Shown: piece by piece, positions 28,215 through 39,683 of the stretch | Numbering within the stretch: position 1 is the first letter of the stretch | Layout of the letters: each line of letters opens with the position of its first letter | Assembly: GCA_903885195.1 (NCBI GenBank) | Contig: CAISHQ010000112.1 | Location: forward strand, 1-58,005 | Direction of reading: 5' to 3' | Length of the DNA: 58,005 bases | Origin: an uncultured Pseudomonadota bacterium | GTDB lineage: Bacteria; Pseudomonadota; Gammaproteobacteria; Steroidobacterales; Steroidobacteraceae | Notes under the pieces: model-generated | The model's database searches: none | What the model was told of the DNA's origin: nothing | The model's input: the letters and a program-made list of their open reading frames with translations, nothing else | Program-made: the position numbers and the translations under genes

Positions 28215-29017
28215 GCGGCTCCCTGCAAGGCGCGGACGGCGACCTGCCATGCGTGAATGGTACGACGCAGCGGCTCGGTGCGTCCGAGTTCGCCGCGCAA
28301 CCGGGCCGTGCGCCGGGCGAGGCGAGCGGTTCGCTGGGCGAGCCGCGCCCAGACGATGGTGCTCGAGAGTGCGGCACGGGCCTCGGTGGGTATGTCGGCC
28401 ACGGCAGCATCGAGCTGCACCTCGAGGTGCGTCAGTCGCTCGTTCAGCTGAAGTCGCTGCGCGTGAGCCATGGGCTGCGCCGTCCAGAGCGAGGCCTGCT
28501 CGGGTTCGATCGGCGTGTACACGCGTCCCGCCCAGGCATGGACCTCGAAATTGAAGAGCAACTCGACTTCGCGGATTAACGGGCCAGCGCGTTCAGCAAA
28601 GCGTTCGGCTGGCGCCACGGGTGCTTCGATCTGCGCTGCGCAAGACACGGCGAGTTCGCGGAACACGCTGCTCGACCACAGCCGCACATGGGTGTCGAGC
28701 TCCGCACGATCGACGAATGCGAGGCAGGCGAGCGCCTCGCTCGCATGCTCGGCGAGCGCCCGAAGATCCGGCGCACTGCGGCGACGCTCGCGTGCCGCAC
28801 GCCTCACTGTGACCGCGGCGGGATGTCTGGGCTCATCGACGACGAGCCGCTCAAGCTCTTCGGTCCACCAGCCGAGTTTGGCATGACTCACGGCGTGCTC
28901 CAGCCCCGGACGCAGCGTATCGAGGGCTTCTTTCTCGATGCTGAGCAGGGCGACCAGAGCAGGGCGCTGCGGCGACGGCGTGAACCGTTGCACGAGCTCG
29001 CGATCGAGCGTAATCAC
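28211..29017 (-). CDS. Squalene/phytoene synthase-fold protein lacking catalytic aspartates
   Basis: The 268-residue protein begins with GTG inside the ubiG stop (29014-29017). Its order of motifs is that of the squalene/phytoene synthase family: LLSIEKE near residue 24, AKLGWWTEEL (46-55), a HP pair near 65, and LLFNFEVHAWAGRVYTP (153-169) at the position of the second aspartate-rich motif. Neither DxxxD motif is present, so prenyl diphosphate binding by Mg is unlikely. I infer a pseudoenzyme. NDUFAF6, a mitochondrial complex I assembly factor, belongs to the same superfamily. The location between ubiG and an SDR suggests a quinone or respiratory role, which is unproven. Confidence 0.65.
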   Translation of the reverse strand: MITLDRELVQRFTPSPQRPALVALLSIEKEALDTLRPGLEHAVSHAKLGWWTEELERLVVDEPRHPAAVTVRRAARERRRSAPDLRALAEHASEALACLAFVDRAELDTHVRLWSSSVFRELAVSCAAQIEAPVAPAERFAERAGPLIREVELLFNFEVHAWAGRVYTPIEPEQASLWTAQPMAHAQRLQLNERLTHLEVQLDAAVADIPTEARAALSSTIVWARLAQRTARLARRTARLRGELGRTEPLRRTIHAWQVAVRALQGAA

Positions 29018-29724
29018 GGCACGGCAGGCTTGCGCAGGTGCAGCAGGTAATTGACCGAAGGATCGGCGGTGAGTCGGCAGAGCGAGGTGACCGGGTTGAA
29101 CTCGAGCCCGGCAATCTCCTGCGCCTCAAGCCCAGCGCCGCGCGCCCAGGCCGCCAGCTCCGAGGGGCGGATCAGTCGTTCGTATTCGTGCGTTCCCGCT
29201 GGCACGAGGCGCGTCACGTACTCGGCCCCCACGATCGCGACGACGAAAGAACGCAGGTTGCGATTGATGGTCGATACGAAGAGCGACCCGCCCGGCCGCA
29301 GCAGACGGGCGAGGGCATCGACAGCGCCGGCGGGCTCGGGCAGATGTTCGAGCATCTCCATGCAGGTGACGACATCGAAACTGCCCTCGCGCTCGTCGGC
29401 CAGCGTCTCGACCGACTGCAAGCGGTAGTCGATGTCGAGACCGGCGCCCGTTGCATGCAGCCGCGCGACGTCGATCATGGTGGGGGCGAGGTCGATGGCC
29501 GTGACCCGGGCGCCTGCGCGGGCGAGGCTTTCGGCCAGCAGGCCGCCTCCACAGCCGACATCCACGACGGTGGCGCCAGCGAGCTGGCAGCGTTCGGCGA
29601 CGAAAGCCGTGCGCACGGGGTTCAGGATGTGCAGCGGCCGAAACTCACCCTGCTCGTCCCAGAAGCGATGGGCGATCGCATCGAATTTGGCGAGTTCTGC
29701 AGGGTCGGTGGTGGCGTGCAGCAT
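29014..29724 (-). CDS. ubiG: Ubiquinone biosynthesis O-methyltransferase UbiG
   Basis: The 236-residue SAM-dependent methyltransferase matches Ubi[21 protein letters not shown] at the start, the SAM motif [27 protein letters not shown], and the family-specific [14 protein letters not shown]. It carries out both O-methylations in ubiquinone synthesis. It leads a three-gene operon in which each junction is a four-base overlap. It diverges from gyrA across 79 bases. Confidence 0.96.
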   Translation of the reverse strand: MLHATTDPAELAKFDAIAHRFWDEQGEFRPLHILNPVRTAFVAERCQLAGATVVDVGCGGGLLAESLARAGARVTAIDLAPTMIDVARLHATGAGLDIDYRLQSVETLADEREGSFDVVTCMEMLEHLPEPAGAVDALARLLRPGGSLFVSTINRNLRSFVVAIVGAEYVTRLVPAGTHEYERLIRPSELAAWARGAGLEAQEIAGLEFNPVTSLCRLTADPSVNYLLHLRKPAVP

Positions 29725-29803
29725 GGCGTCGGGACTCGGGCCGGAAGCGGGGGTCTATGGTACTATTTCCGTCTTAGTTTCGACTGCGGAATCGACCTGC
29801 CGA

Positions 29804-32452
<2,649 letters not shown>

Positions 32453-32454
32453 TC

Positions 32455-32484
32455 GTCGCCGCACTCAAATTGTCGCCGCACTCA
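32455..32484 (+). repeat. Duplicated 13-bp unit between gyrA and serC
   Basis: GTCGCCGCACTCA occurs at 32455-32467 and 32472-32484 (17-base period), filling most of the gap upstream of the serC ATG at 32500. Confidence 0.8.
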
Positions 32485-32499
32485 GGGTTGGGCTCTCAC

Positions 32500-33579
32500 A
32501 TGCGCGTATTCAATTTTGCCGCGGGTCCAGCGACTCTGCCGCTACCAGTGCTCGAGCAAGCCAGTCGTGAAATGACCGATTGGCAAGGTAGCGGGATGTC
32601 AGTGATGGAGATCAGCCATCGCAGCAAGGCCTTCGTGGCCGTGGTCGAGCAGGCGGAGCAGGATCTGCGCGAGTTGATGCGGATCCCGTCGAACTACAAA
32701 GTATTGTTTCTGCAGGGCGGCGCGACGGGGCAGTTCACCGCAATTCCGCTCAATCTCTCGGCACCGGGCGCTGTGGTGGACTACCTCAACACCGGCACCT
32801 GGTCGCAAAAAGCAATCACCGAAGCACGACGCTACTGCACAGTAAACGTAGTGGCCGATGAGGCCGCGAGCCGCTACAGCACGGTGCCCGCGGCGGGCAG
32901 CTGGACGGTCAGTCCCGGGGCGACCTACGTGCATTACACGCCGAACGAAACCATCGGCGGTGTGGAGTTCAACTACGTTCCCGACACAGGTTCGGTGCCG
33001 CTTGTCGCCGACATGTCCTCGACGATCTTGTCGCGCCCCATCGACGTCAGTCGTTTTGGGCTCATCTACGCCGGTGCCCAGAAGAACATCGGTCCATCGG
33101 GTCTCGTGCTCGTGATCGTGCGCGAGGATCTGCTGGGGCGGGCGAGGCCGCAGACTCCACCGATCTGGGACTACGCGGTGATGGCAAGGGAGGGGTCGAT
33201 GCTCAACACCCCGCCGACATTCGGCATTTACATCGCGGGACTGATCTTCGAGTGGCTGAAGCGTGAGGGCGGCCTCGAAGTGATCGGCGAGCGCAATCGC
33301 CGCAAGGCAGCGCTGCTCTACGACTTCATCGATGCGTCGGGCTATTACCGCAGTCCAGTCGCGCGCAACGCGCGCTCCTGGATGAACGTGCCGTTCACCA
33401 TTCCCGATCCGGCGCTGGAGAAGATGTTTTGCAGCGAGGCCCTCGCTGCGGGTCTCGCCAACCTCGAAGGGCATCGTCTGGTGGGCGGCATGCGCGCTTC
33501 GATCTACAACGCAATGCCGTTGCAAGGCGTCGAGGCGCTGATCGCGTTCATGCGCGACTTTCAGCAACGCCACCGCTGA
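32500..33579 (+). CDS. serC: Phosphoserine aminotransferase
   Basis: The 359-residue class V aminotransferase begins with the family-typical MRVFNFAAGPATLP. It has LFLQGGATGQF, HYTPNETIGG and the PLP lysine Lys195 in AGAQKNIGPSG. It converts 3-phosphohydroxypyruvate to phosphoserine (serine synthesis) and acts in pyridoxal phosphate synthesis. The gyrA-serC-pheA-aroA order is typical of related gammaproteobacteria. An AGGG lies rather far from the ATG, so translation signals are weak. Confidence 0.97.
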   Translation: MRVFNFAAGPATLPLPVLEQASREMTDWQGSGMSVMEISHRSKAFVAVVEQAEQDLRELMRIPSNYKVLFLQGGATGQFTAIPLNLSAPGAVVDYLNTGTWSQKAITEARRYCTVNVVADEAASRYSTVPAAGSWTVSPGATYVHYTPNETIGGVEFNYVPDTGSVPLVADMSSTILSRPIDVSRFGLIYAGAQKNIGPSGLVLVIVREDLLGRARPQTPPIWDYAVMAREGSMLNTPPTFGIYIAGLIFEWLKREGGLEVIGERNRRKAALLYDFIDASGYYRSPVARNARSWMNVPFTIPDPALEKMFCSEALAAGLANLEGHRLVGGMRASIYNAMPLQGVEALIAFMRDFQQRHR

Positions 33580-33605
33580 GTAGTGCGCGTGCGCTGTCGC
33601 ATCCA

Positions 33606-33657
33606 GATCACGCGCAGTTTGGTTGGTGCGAGTCTGCCCGGTCGAATTCGCGTGATC
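33606..33657 (+). promoter_or_regulatory. Nine-bp inverted repeat in the serC-pheA spacer
   Basis: GATCACGCG (33606-33614) is perfectly inverted as CGCGTGATC (33649-33657), 34 bases apart, about 40 bases before the pheA start. It could be an operator or an RNA stem. No leader peptide rich in Phe codons is visible here. Confidence 0.35.
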
Positions 33658-33698
33658 GATCGCGTACTCTCCGCTCGGGTGTCGTGAAGGGGGTAGGG

Positions 33699-34889
33699 GT
33701 GGCCAGCAGGAAGTCCAGCAAAAAGACCGTTCGGGGTAAAGCTCGCTCCGCCGCGGCACCGCCGATCGCCGACTTGCGCGGTCGCATCGATTCGGTCGAC
33801 CGGCAATTGCATACGCTGCTCAACGAACGGGCGGCCCTGGCGCGTCAAGTCGGCATTTCCAAGAGCAAGCAGGGACGTCTGGTCGATTTCTATCGCCCGG
33901 AGCGAGAGGCGCAGGTGCTGCGCATGGCGCTCGAGCGCAACGTGCAGGCGCGGGCTGCGAGTCGGGCCGCGGCACGAGAGCCGACCGAGAGCGGCGCTGC
34001 GCTGCGCGACGAGGAAATCGTGCGCCTGTTCCGCGAGATCATGTCCGCCTGTCTGGCGCAGGAAGAACCCCTGAAGATCGGTTTTCTTGGGCCGGAGGGC
34101 ACCTTTTCGCAATCGGCCGTGTACAAACATTTCGGGCATTCGGCACGCGCATTGCCGTTGTCGACCATCGACGAGGTCTTCCACGAGGTAGAGGCCGGCA
34201 ATGCAGACTTCGGGGTCGTGCCCATCGAAAATTCCACCGAGGGCAGCGTCAACCACACCCTCGATCGGTTTCTCTCCTCACCGCTGCACATCTGTGGTGA
34301 GGTGGAGCTGCGCATCCGCCAGAACCTGATGGGCAAGCTGAAGTCGCTGCGGGAGATCAAGCGAGTCTGCAGTCATCCTCAGTCGCTGGCCCAGTGCCGG
34401 CAGTGGCTGCAGGCGAACCTGCCGGACGTTGAGCTGATCCCCGAGTCGAGCAACGCAGAGGCCGCCCGGCGGGCCCGAGACGAGAAGGGGACCGCCGCCA
34501 TTGCCGGTGAGACGGCTGCCGAGGTCTATGGTCTGACCGTCCTGTGTGCGGATATTGAAGATCGCCCCGACAACACGACCCGTTTCCTGGTCATCGGGCG
34601 ACGGATGTTTGGCCCGAGCGGTCACGACCGGACGACCCTGTTGGTGTCGACGGGCCACACTGAGGCGCCCGGGGCGTTGCATCGGCTGCTCGAGCCCCTG
34701 GCCCGTAATAAAGTCAGTCTGTCGCGGATCGAGTCGCGGCCCTCGCAGCGGCGCAAGTGGGACTACGTGTTTTTCATCGACCTCGAGGGGCATATCGACG
34801 ACCCGCCGGTCGCCAAAGCCCTGGCTCGGTTGAAGACCCGGGCCTCCCTTTACAGGGTGCTGGGTTCCTATCCCCGCGCAGTTCTGTAA
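33699..34889 (+). CDS. pheA: Bifunctional chorismate mutase/prephenate dehydratase
   Basis: The 396-residue P-protein has a basic Ser/Lys-rich start, a chorismate mutase domain (LRGRIDSVDRQLHTLLNERA, about 25-100), a prephenate dehydratase domain (GFLGPEGTFSQSA, VVPIENSTEGSV) and a C-terminal ACT domain with ESRPSQRRKW, the phenylalanine feedback site. It turns chorismate into phenylpyruvate. I chose GTG 33699 because AAGGGGG ends five bases ahead of it; GTG 33684 is possible. aroA follows 14 bases downstream. Confidence 0.96.
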   Translation: MASRKSSKKTVRGKARSAAAPPIADLRGRIDSVDRQLHTLLNERAALARQVGISKSKQGRLVDFYRPEREAQVLRMALERNVQARAASRAAAREPTESGAALRDEEIVRLFREIMSACLAQEEPLKIGFLGPEGTFSQSAVYKHFGHSARALPLSTIDEVFHEVEAGNADFGVVPIENSTEGSVNHTLDRFLSSPLHICGEVELRIRQNLMGKLKSLREIKRVCSHPQSLAQCRQWLQANLPDVELIPESSNAEAARRARDEKGTAAIAGETAAEVYGLTVLCADIEDRPDNTTRFLVIGRRMFGPSGHDRTTLLVSTGHTEAPGALHRLLEPLARNKVSLSRIESRPSQRRKWDYVFFIDLEGHIDDPPVAKALARLKTRASLYRVLGSYPRAVL

Positions 34890-34903
34890 ACTCAGGCGGG
34901 ATT

Positions 34904-36247
34904 ATGGCCGGCCCTGCCTCCGAAACCGAAACCCCCGCCCGCTGGCGAGTGTCGCCCGTCGACGCCGTCGAGGGCGAAGTTACCGTGCCGGGCGACAAGT
35001 CGATCTCCCATCGGGCACTGCTGTTGGGAGCCATCGCCGAGGGTCTGACCGAAATCGAAGGTTTCTTGGAGAGCGAGGACTGTCTTCGTACCCTTGAGGC
35101 ACTGCGCAGCATGGGCGTGCGCATCCAGCAGGAGGGCGAACAGTCGGTTCGTGTGCGCGGTGGCGGCTTGTTTTCTTTGCAGGCGCCGAGTGCCCCGCTC
35201 GATCTGGGCAATTCGGGCACGGCGATGCGCCTGCTCATCGGCTTGCTGTCCTGGCAAAAGTTCGACGCGACGCTGGTCGGCGATGCATCGCTAATGAAAC
35301 GGCCGATGGAGCGCGTCGCCTTGCCACTGCGCATGATGGGCGCACGCATCGAGACACGCGAGGGGACTCCTCCGGTGATCGTGCGCGGCTGGGATCGCCT
35401 GCGCGGCATTCCCTACAAGAGCCCGATGGCGAGCGCACAGGTCAAGTCGGCGCTGTTGCTCGCGGGCTTGCGGGCGAGCGGCGAGACACGCATCACCGAA
35501 CCGTCGACCTCGCGCGATCACACGGAACGCATGCTCAAGGCCTTCGGGGTGCCACTGCGCCACGATGGCACGACGATTGCGGTCAAGCCGGTGCAGCGAC
35601 TGCGCGGCACCCGCATCGACGTCCCCGCTGACTTTTCGTCGGCCGCGTTTTTCCTGGTGGGCGGCAGCATCGCGCGCTCCGGTACCCTGCGGCTGCGCAA
35701 TGTCGGCATGAACCCGACGCGTACCGGGCTGCTCGAGATTTTGAGCGCCATGGGTGCGGACATTGCCGTCGAGGGCCTGTCAACCCACGGTCCCGAGCCA
35801 GTGGCGGACCTGGTGGTTCGGCCGGCTTCGCTGCGTGGCATCGAGGTGCCCCTCGAGCTTGTGCCGCGCGCCATCGACGAATTTCCGGCGTTCTTCATCG
35901 CTGCGGCCTGCGCAGAGGGGCCCTCGATCCTGCGCGGTGCCGAAGAACTGCGCGTCAAGGAGACCGACCGCATCGCCGTGATGTCACGTGGTCTGACCGC
36001 GCTCGGCGTGCGGCATCGTGTATTGCCCGATGGCATGTTGATCGAAGGCCGCAAGGCCGCCGGGCCCGCGTTCGCGGGCGGCACCGTCGACAGCGGTGGT
36101 GATCATCGGGTCGCCATGGCCTTCGCCATGGCTTCGCTGCAGGCCGCGGCCCCGATCGAGGTGTTGAACACGGCCAACGTTGCCACCTCCTTTCCGGGCT
36201 TTGCCGAACTCGCCCGCAGCTGCGGCTTCGAGTTGGAGGAATCTTGA
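34904..36247 (+). CDS. aroA: 3-phosphoshikimate 1-carboxyvinyltransferase (EPSP synthase)
   Basis: The 447-residue protein has the EPSP synthase substrate motifs: PGDKSISHRALLLGA, LGNSGTAMRLL, RPMERV, TSRDHTERML and the late KETDRIAVM and GDHRVAMAFA. It catalyses the sixth step of the shikimate pathway, supplying chorismate to PheA encoded just upstream. The PEP-binding segment LGNSGTAMRL resembles class II glyphosate-tolerant forms in outline, but tolerance cannot be judged from this alone. Its stop overlaps the TTG start of cmk. Confidence 0.97.
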   Translation: MAGPASETETPARWRVSPVDAVEGEVTVPGDKSISHRALLLGAIAEGLTEIEGFLESEDCLRTLEALRSMGVRIQQEGEQSVRVRGGGLFSLQAPSAPLDLGNSGTAMRLLIGLLSWQKFDATLVGDASLMKRPMERVALPLRMMGARIETREGTPPVIVRGWDRLRGIPYKSPMASAQVKSALLLAGLRASGETRITEPSTSRDHTERMLKAFGVPLRHDGTTIAVKPVQRLRGTRIDVPADFSSAAFFLVGGSIARSGTLRLRNVGMNPTRTGLLEILSAMGADIAVEGLSTHGPEPVADLVVRPASLRGIEVPLELVPRAIDEFPAFFIAAACAEGPSILRGAEELRVKETDRIAVMSRGLTALGVRHRVLPDGMLIEGRKAAGPAFAGGTVDSGGDHRVAMAFAMASLQAAAPIEVLNTANVATSFPGFAELARSCGFELEES

Positions 36248-36945
36248 CGGATCTCGGCCCCGCCGCGCCGGTGGCGGTGGTGGCAGTGGATGGTCCTTCC
36301 GGGTCCGGCAAGGGCACTGTGTGCCGCCGACTCGCCCAAACTCTCGGTTGGCACTTGCTCGATAGCGGCGCGCTGTACCGCCTCGTGGCCTTGGCCGGGC
36401 AGCGAGCAGGGCTCTCGGCCGATGACGTCGAAGGTCATGCGGGCCTCGCCCGCTCGATGGATGTCGCGTTTACAGTTTCGGCGGATGGCGGCGAGTGCAT
36501 CCGGCTCGCCGGTATGGACGTCACGGCAGGCGTTCGCGACGAGCGCACGGGGCAGGGCGCTTCGCGGGTGGCAGCATGGCCTGCGGTGCGCGAGGCCCTG
36601 TTCGACCGTCAGCGTCGATTCGCTGAGTCCCCGGGTCTGATCGCCGATGGGCGGGATATGGGAACCGTGGTTTTCACCGACGCACCGCTCAAGGTATTCC
36701 TCACCGCGAGCGCCGAGGAGAGGGCCCTGAGGCGGTATAAGCAGTTGAAAGATAAGGATCCCGCTGTTAGTCTTGCCGCCCTTTCGCGGGAGATCGCCGA
36801 GCGCGACCTGCGGGATTCAACCCGCAGCGTGGCACCGCTCAGGCCTGCGTCCGACGCGTTCGTCATCGATTCGACCGGTGTGCCGGTTGAGGTGGTGGTC
36901 GAACGGGTGATCGAACTCGGACGCACGCGCGCCTTGTGGCGCTGA
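36244..36945 (+). CDS. cmk: Cytidylate kinase
   Basis: The 233-residue kinase starts with TTG at 36244, overlapping the aroA stop by four bases. It has a P-loop [10 protein letters not shown] (about 16-25), the conserved LDSGALYR segment, GRDMGTVVF and RRYKQLKDK of CMP kinases. It phosphorylates CMP and dCMP. The cmk-rpsA order is conserved across many bacteria. It is the last gene before the structured rpsA leader. Confidence 0.97.
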   Translation: MTDLGPAAPVAVVAVDGPSGSGKGTVCRRLAQTLGWHLLDSGALYRLVALAGQRAGLSADDVEGHAGLARSMDVAFTVSADGGECIRLAGMDVTAGVRDERTGQGASRVAAWPAVREALFDRQRRFAESPGLIADGRDMGTVVFTDAPLKVFLTASAEERALRRYKQLKDKDPAVSLAALSREIAERDLRDSTRSVAPLRPASDAFVIDSTGVPVEVVVERVIELGRTRALWR

Positions 36946-37020
36946 ACCCTACGAAATCATTCGATCCGGTTTGAAGGTGGCTGCGCAAGGATGCGTGGCT
37001 TGTTTGGCAACCCCGGGTGT

Positions 37021-37069
37021 CCACGGAGCGTGGCGGCTCGGATTTACGGCGCGGTGCCCTTTGCACCGC
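37021..37069 (+). promoter_or_regulatory. Structured rpsA leader, candidate S1 autoregulatory site
   Basis: CCACG (37021-37025) pairs with CGTGG (37029-37033) around GAG, and GCGGTGC (37051-37057) pairs with GCACCGC (37063-37069) around CCTTT. The second hairpin ends 12 bases before the rpsA ATG, where no Shine-Dalgarno exists. E. coli rpsA also lacks a strong one and is controlled by S1 through leader hairpins. Confidence 0.45.
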
Positions 37070-37081
37070 ATGAGTGACAAC

Positions 37082-38770
37082 ATGACTGAAAGTTTTGCGC
37101 AACTGTTCGAGCAGAGCCTGGCGAGCCAGCGGATTCGCCCCGGGCAAATTCTCTCGGGTCTCGTGGTGGATGTCGGCGATGACATGGTCATCGTCAACGT
37201 TGGCCTGAAGTCCGAAGCGGTCATCCCAGTCGAGCAGTTCAAGAACGAGCGCGGCGAGATCGAAGTCAAGGCCGGCGACATGGTCGAAGTGGCCCTCGAT
37301 TCCGTCGAGGACGGCACCGGCGAGACCCGCCTGTCGCGCGAGAAGGCCAAGCGCGCCCGCACCTGGACCCGACTCGAAGATGCGTTCTCCAAAGCCGAGA
37401 TCGTCGTCGGCATCATCACCGGTCGCGTCAAGGGTGGTTTCACTGTCGAGATCGAACACGTCCGCGCGTTCCTCCCCGGTTCGCTCGTCGATGTGCGGCC
37501 GGTTCGCGACACTGCCTACCTTGAGAACAAGCCGCTCGAGTTCAAGGTCATCAAGCTCGACCAGAAGCGCAACAACGTCGTCGTCTCGCGTCGCGCCGTC
37601 GTGGAACAGGAGTTCTCGGCCGAGCGCACGGCGCTTATGGACAACCTGCAGGAAGGCGCGGTCGTACGCGGCTCGGTCAAGAACCTCACCGATTACGGTG
37701 CGTTCGTTGACCTCGGCGGCATCGACGGCCTGCTGCACATCACCGACATGGCGTGGAAGCGCGTCAAGCACCCCTCGGAAGTCGTCAAGGTGGGCGATGA
37801 GGTCGAGGTGCGCATCCTGAAGTTCGATCGCGAGCGCTCGCGCGTCAGCCTCGGCCTCAAGCAGCTGGGTGCCGATCCGTGGGAGAGCATCTCGCGTCGC
37901 TACCCGCCCAACACCCGCGTGTTCGGCAAGGTCACCAACATTGCCGACTACGGCGCGTTCGTCGAGATCGAGGACGGTGTCGAGGGTCTCGTACACGTCT
38001 CCGAGATGGACTGGACGAACAAGAACGTCAATCCGGCCAAGGTCGTGCAGACCGGCCAGGAAGTCGAAGTCATGGTGCTCGATTGCGACGAAGAGCGTCG
38101 CCGCATCAGCCTCGGCCTCAAGCAGTGCGCGGCCAACCCGTGGCGTGAGTTCTCCGAGAACTACAACCGCGGCGACAAGGTGTCGGGTCAGATCAAATCG
38201 ATCACCGACTTCGGCATCTTCATCGGCTTGTCGGGCAACATCGACGGCCTCGTGCACCTCTCGGACATCTCCTGGGATGTGCCTGGCGAGGAAGCCGTGC
38301 GCAACTTCCAGAAGGGCCAGACGGTCGAGGCGATGGTCCTTGCCATCGACCCTGAACGCGAGCGCATCAGCCTCGGCATCAAGCAGTTGGCGAAGGACCC
38401 GTTCGCGGGCTACATCGCCGACAACCCGAAGGGCAGCATCGTCCGCGGTGTCGTCAGGGAAGTAGACGCGCGCGGGGCGATCATCGATCTCGGCAACGGA
38501 ATCGAAGGTCAGCTGCGGGCTTCGGAACTCGGCCGGGACCGCGTCGAGGATGCTCGCCAGTTCCTGAAGGTCGGCGACGAGATCGATGCCAAGTTCATGG
38601 GCGTCGATCGCAAGACCCGCTCGATCTCGCTGTCGATCAAGGCCAAGGAAGCCCACGAGGAAGCCGAGGCCGTGCAGAGCTACCGTTCCGAGCAGACGGG
38701 CCCGACCGCGGGTACGAGTCTCGGCGAGCTGCTCAAGGCGCAGATCAACTCGGATCGCGATCGCGGCTAA
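37082..38770 (+). CDS. rpsA: 30S ribosomal protein S1
   Basis: The 562-residue protein contains six S1 domains, the E. coli-type number. Each has a recognisable core such as [45 protein letters not shown] and [23 protein letters not shown]. It binds mRNA at the ribosome and helps initiate on leaders without a Shine-Dalgarno. ATG 37082 ([13 protein letters not shown]) matches the E. coli N-terminus; ATG 37070 would add four residues. Confidence 0.98.
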   Translation: MTESFAQLFEQSLASQRIRPGQILSGLVVDVGDDMVIVNVGLKSEAVIPVEQFKNERGEIEVKAGDMVEVALDSVEDGTGETRLSREKAKRARTWTRLEDAFSKAEIVVGIITGRVKGGFTVEIEHVRAFLPGSLVDVRPVRDTAYLENKPLEFKVIKLDQKRNNVVVSRRAVVEQEFSAERTALMDNLQEGAVVRGSVKNLTDYGAFVDLGGIDGLLHITDMAWKRVKHPSEVVKVGDEVEVRILKFDRERSRVSLGLKQLGADPWESISRRYPPNTRVFGKVTNIADYGAFVEIEDGVEGLVHVSEMDWTNKNVNPAKVVQTGQEVEVMVLDCDEERRRISLGLKQCAANPWREFSENYNRGDKVSGQIKSITDFGIFIGLSGNIDGLVHLSDISWDVPGEEAVRNFQKGQTVEAMVLAIDPERERISLGIKQLAKDPFAGYIADNPKGSIVRGVVREVDARGAIIDLGNGIEGQLRASELGRDRVEDARQFLKVGDEIDAKFMGVDRKTRSISLSIKAKEAHEEAEAVQSYRSEQTGPTAGTSLGELLKAQINSDRDRG

Positions 38771-38788
38771 GGGTTAGGGAATTTGGGC

Positions 38789-38818
38789 GAGGGTGCGGGG
38801 CTTGGGTTCCGCATCCTC
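38789..38818 (+). promoter_or_regulatory. Hairpin in the rpsA-ihfB spacer
   Basis: GAGGGTGCGG (38789-38798) pairs with CCGCATCCTC (38809-38818) with one G-U pair, across a 10-base loop. No T-run follows, so it is more likely a stability or processing element than a terminator. Confidence 0.45.
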
Positions 38819-38842
38819 GTCCGACGACGTCACGGGGCTGTC

Positions 38843-39145
38843 ATGACGAAGTCGGAACTCATCGAACTCATCACTGCCAAGCAGAAGCATCTGCCGGCTA
38901 AGGATGTCGAGCTTGCCTTGAAGCAAATGCTCGAGATCATGAGCGATGCTTTGGCGGCGGGCGAGCGCATCGAGATTCGCGGCTTTGGCAGTTTCTCCCT
39001 GCATTTTCGGCCGCCGCGTCAGGGTCGAAACCCGAAGACCGGCGAGGCTGTCGCCCTGTCCGGCAAGTACGTCCCGCATTTCAAACCGGGCAAAGATTTG
39101 CGCGAGCGCGTCAACGACAGCATCGTGCACCCGATCCGCGACTAG
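38843..39145 (+). CDS. ihfB: Integration host factor subunit beta
   Basis: The 100-residue protein is an HU/IHF-family DNA-bending subunit starting [10 protein letters not shown]. It has the [22 protein letters not shown] arm region and the [13 protein letters not shown]-terminal helix. It forms the IHF heterodimer with IhfA, encoded at 57224-57523. The rpsA-ihfB order is conserved. An intrinsic terminator follows. Confidence 0.96.
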   Translation: MTKSELIELITAKQKHLPAKDVELALKQMLEIMSDALAAGERIEIRGFGSFSLHFRPPRQGRNPKTGEAVALSGKYVPHFKPGKDLRERVNDSIVHPIRD

Positions 39146-39166
39146 TCGCGATTGCTCGCTCCCTAA

Positions 39167-39188
39167 TCCGCGTCTTTGCGGGTTTTTT
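39167..39188 (+). terminator. Intrinsic terminator after ihfB
   Basis: CCGC (39168-39171) pairs with GCGG (39178-39181) around GTCTTT, followed by six T. The stem is short but placement after the long gyrA-ihfB gene run fits. Confidence 0.6.
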
Positions 39189-39260
39189 CCACGCTTTGAG
39201 TTCTCGCCCGCACGCTCGGTGCGCCTCTAGCCTGCCTGGGTCCAACCCAAGGAGGCTTCC

Positions 39261-39653
39261 ATGACCATCAAACATGTGTTGTTGCTGCTACTCACATTGC
39301 TGCCGCTCGCCGGTGCTGCGCAGACTCTCGTCAATCTCAATACGGCCGATGCGGCAACGCTCGCCCGCGATCTCGAGGGCATCGGTGAGTCCAAGGCCCG
39401 AGCCATCGTCGAGCACCGCACGCGCAACGGCGCGTTCCGCTCGATCGACGAACTCGCGCTCGTGAAGGGCATCGGCCCGAAGACGCTCGAGCTCAACCGT
39501 TCGCGCCTGCGAGTCGGTCCTGCGGCCTCGGCAGCCACGGGTTCGGGTGGCGCCAAGGCGCCGGCCCGCGCCGCGGCGCCGGCCCGCGCCACGGCGAAGC
39601 CCGGTTCATCGGCCTCTTCGGGTGCCGGGAGTACCGCAGGTCGATCACGCTGA
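39261..39653 (+). CDS. Secreted ComEA-like helix-hairpin-helix protein
   Basis: The 130-residue protein has a signal peptide (MTIKHVLLLLLTLLPLAGA) and then a paired helix-hairpin-helix DNA-binding domain: VNLNTADAATLARDLEGIG and LALVKGIGPKTLELN. An Ala/Pro-rich tail follows that contains a DNA repeat. Small periplasmic HhH proteins like this resemble ComEA, the DNA receptor of natural transformation, but most homologues are uncharacterised and no other com gene is present here. A perfect AAGGAGG lies six bases before the ATG. It stands alone between a terminator and galU. Confidence 0.85.
   Translation: MTIKHVLLLLLTLLPLAGAAQTLVNLNTADAATLARDLEGIGESKARAIVEHRTRNGAFRSIDELALVKGIGPKTLELNRSRLRVGPAASAATGSGGAKAPARAAAPARATAKPGSSASSGAGSTAGRSR
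39557..39590 (+). repeat. 16-bp direct repeat in the comEA-like tail
   Basis: GGCGCCGGCCCGCGCC occurs at 39557-39572 and 39575-39590 with an 18-base (six-codon) period, encoding APARAA-type units in frame. Confidence 0.8.
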
Positions 39654-39671
39654 GTCCTGGGGCGTTTGGTT

Positions 39672-39677
39672 TATTAT
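39672..39677 (+). promoter_or_regulatory. -10-like box just before galU
   Basis: TATTAT lies six bases before the galU ATG (39684), with no Shine-Dalgarno between. If it is a -10 element, transcription would start on or next to the A of the ATG. No matching -35 is seen. Confidence 0.35.
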
Positions 39678-39683
39678 TCGTAC

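Noticed and set aside
29725-29803. Divergent ubiG-gyrA promoter
   Set aside because: TACTAT at 29761 resembles a -10 box, but no matching -35 could be found by eye. The region must contain promoters that I cannot resolve.
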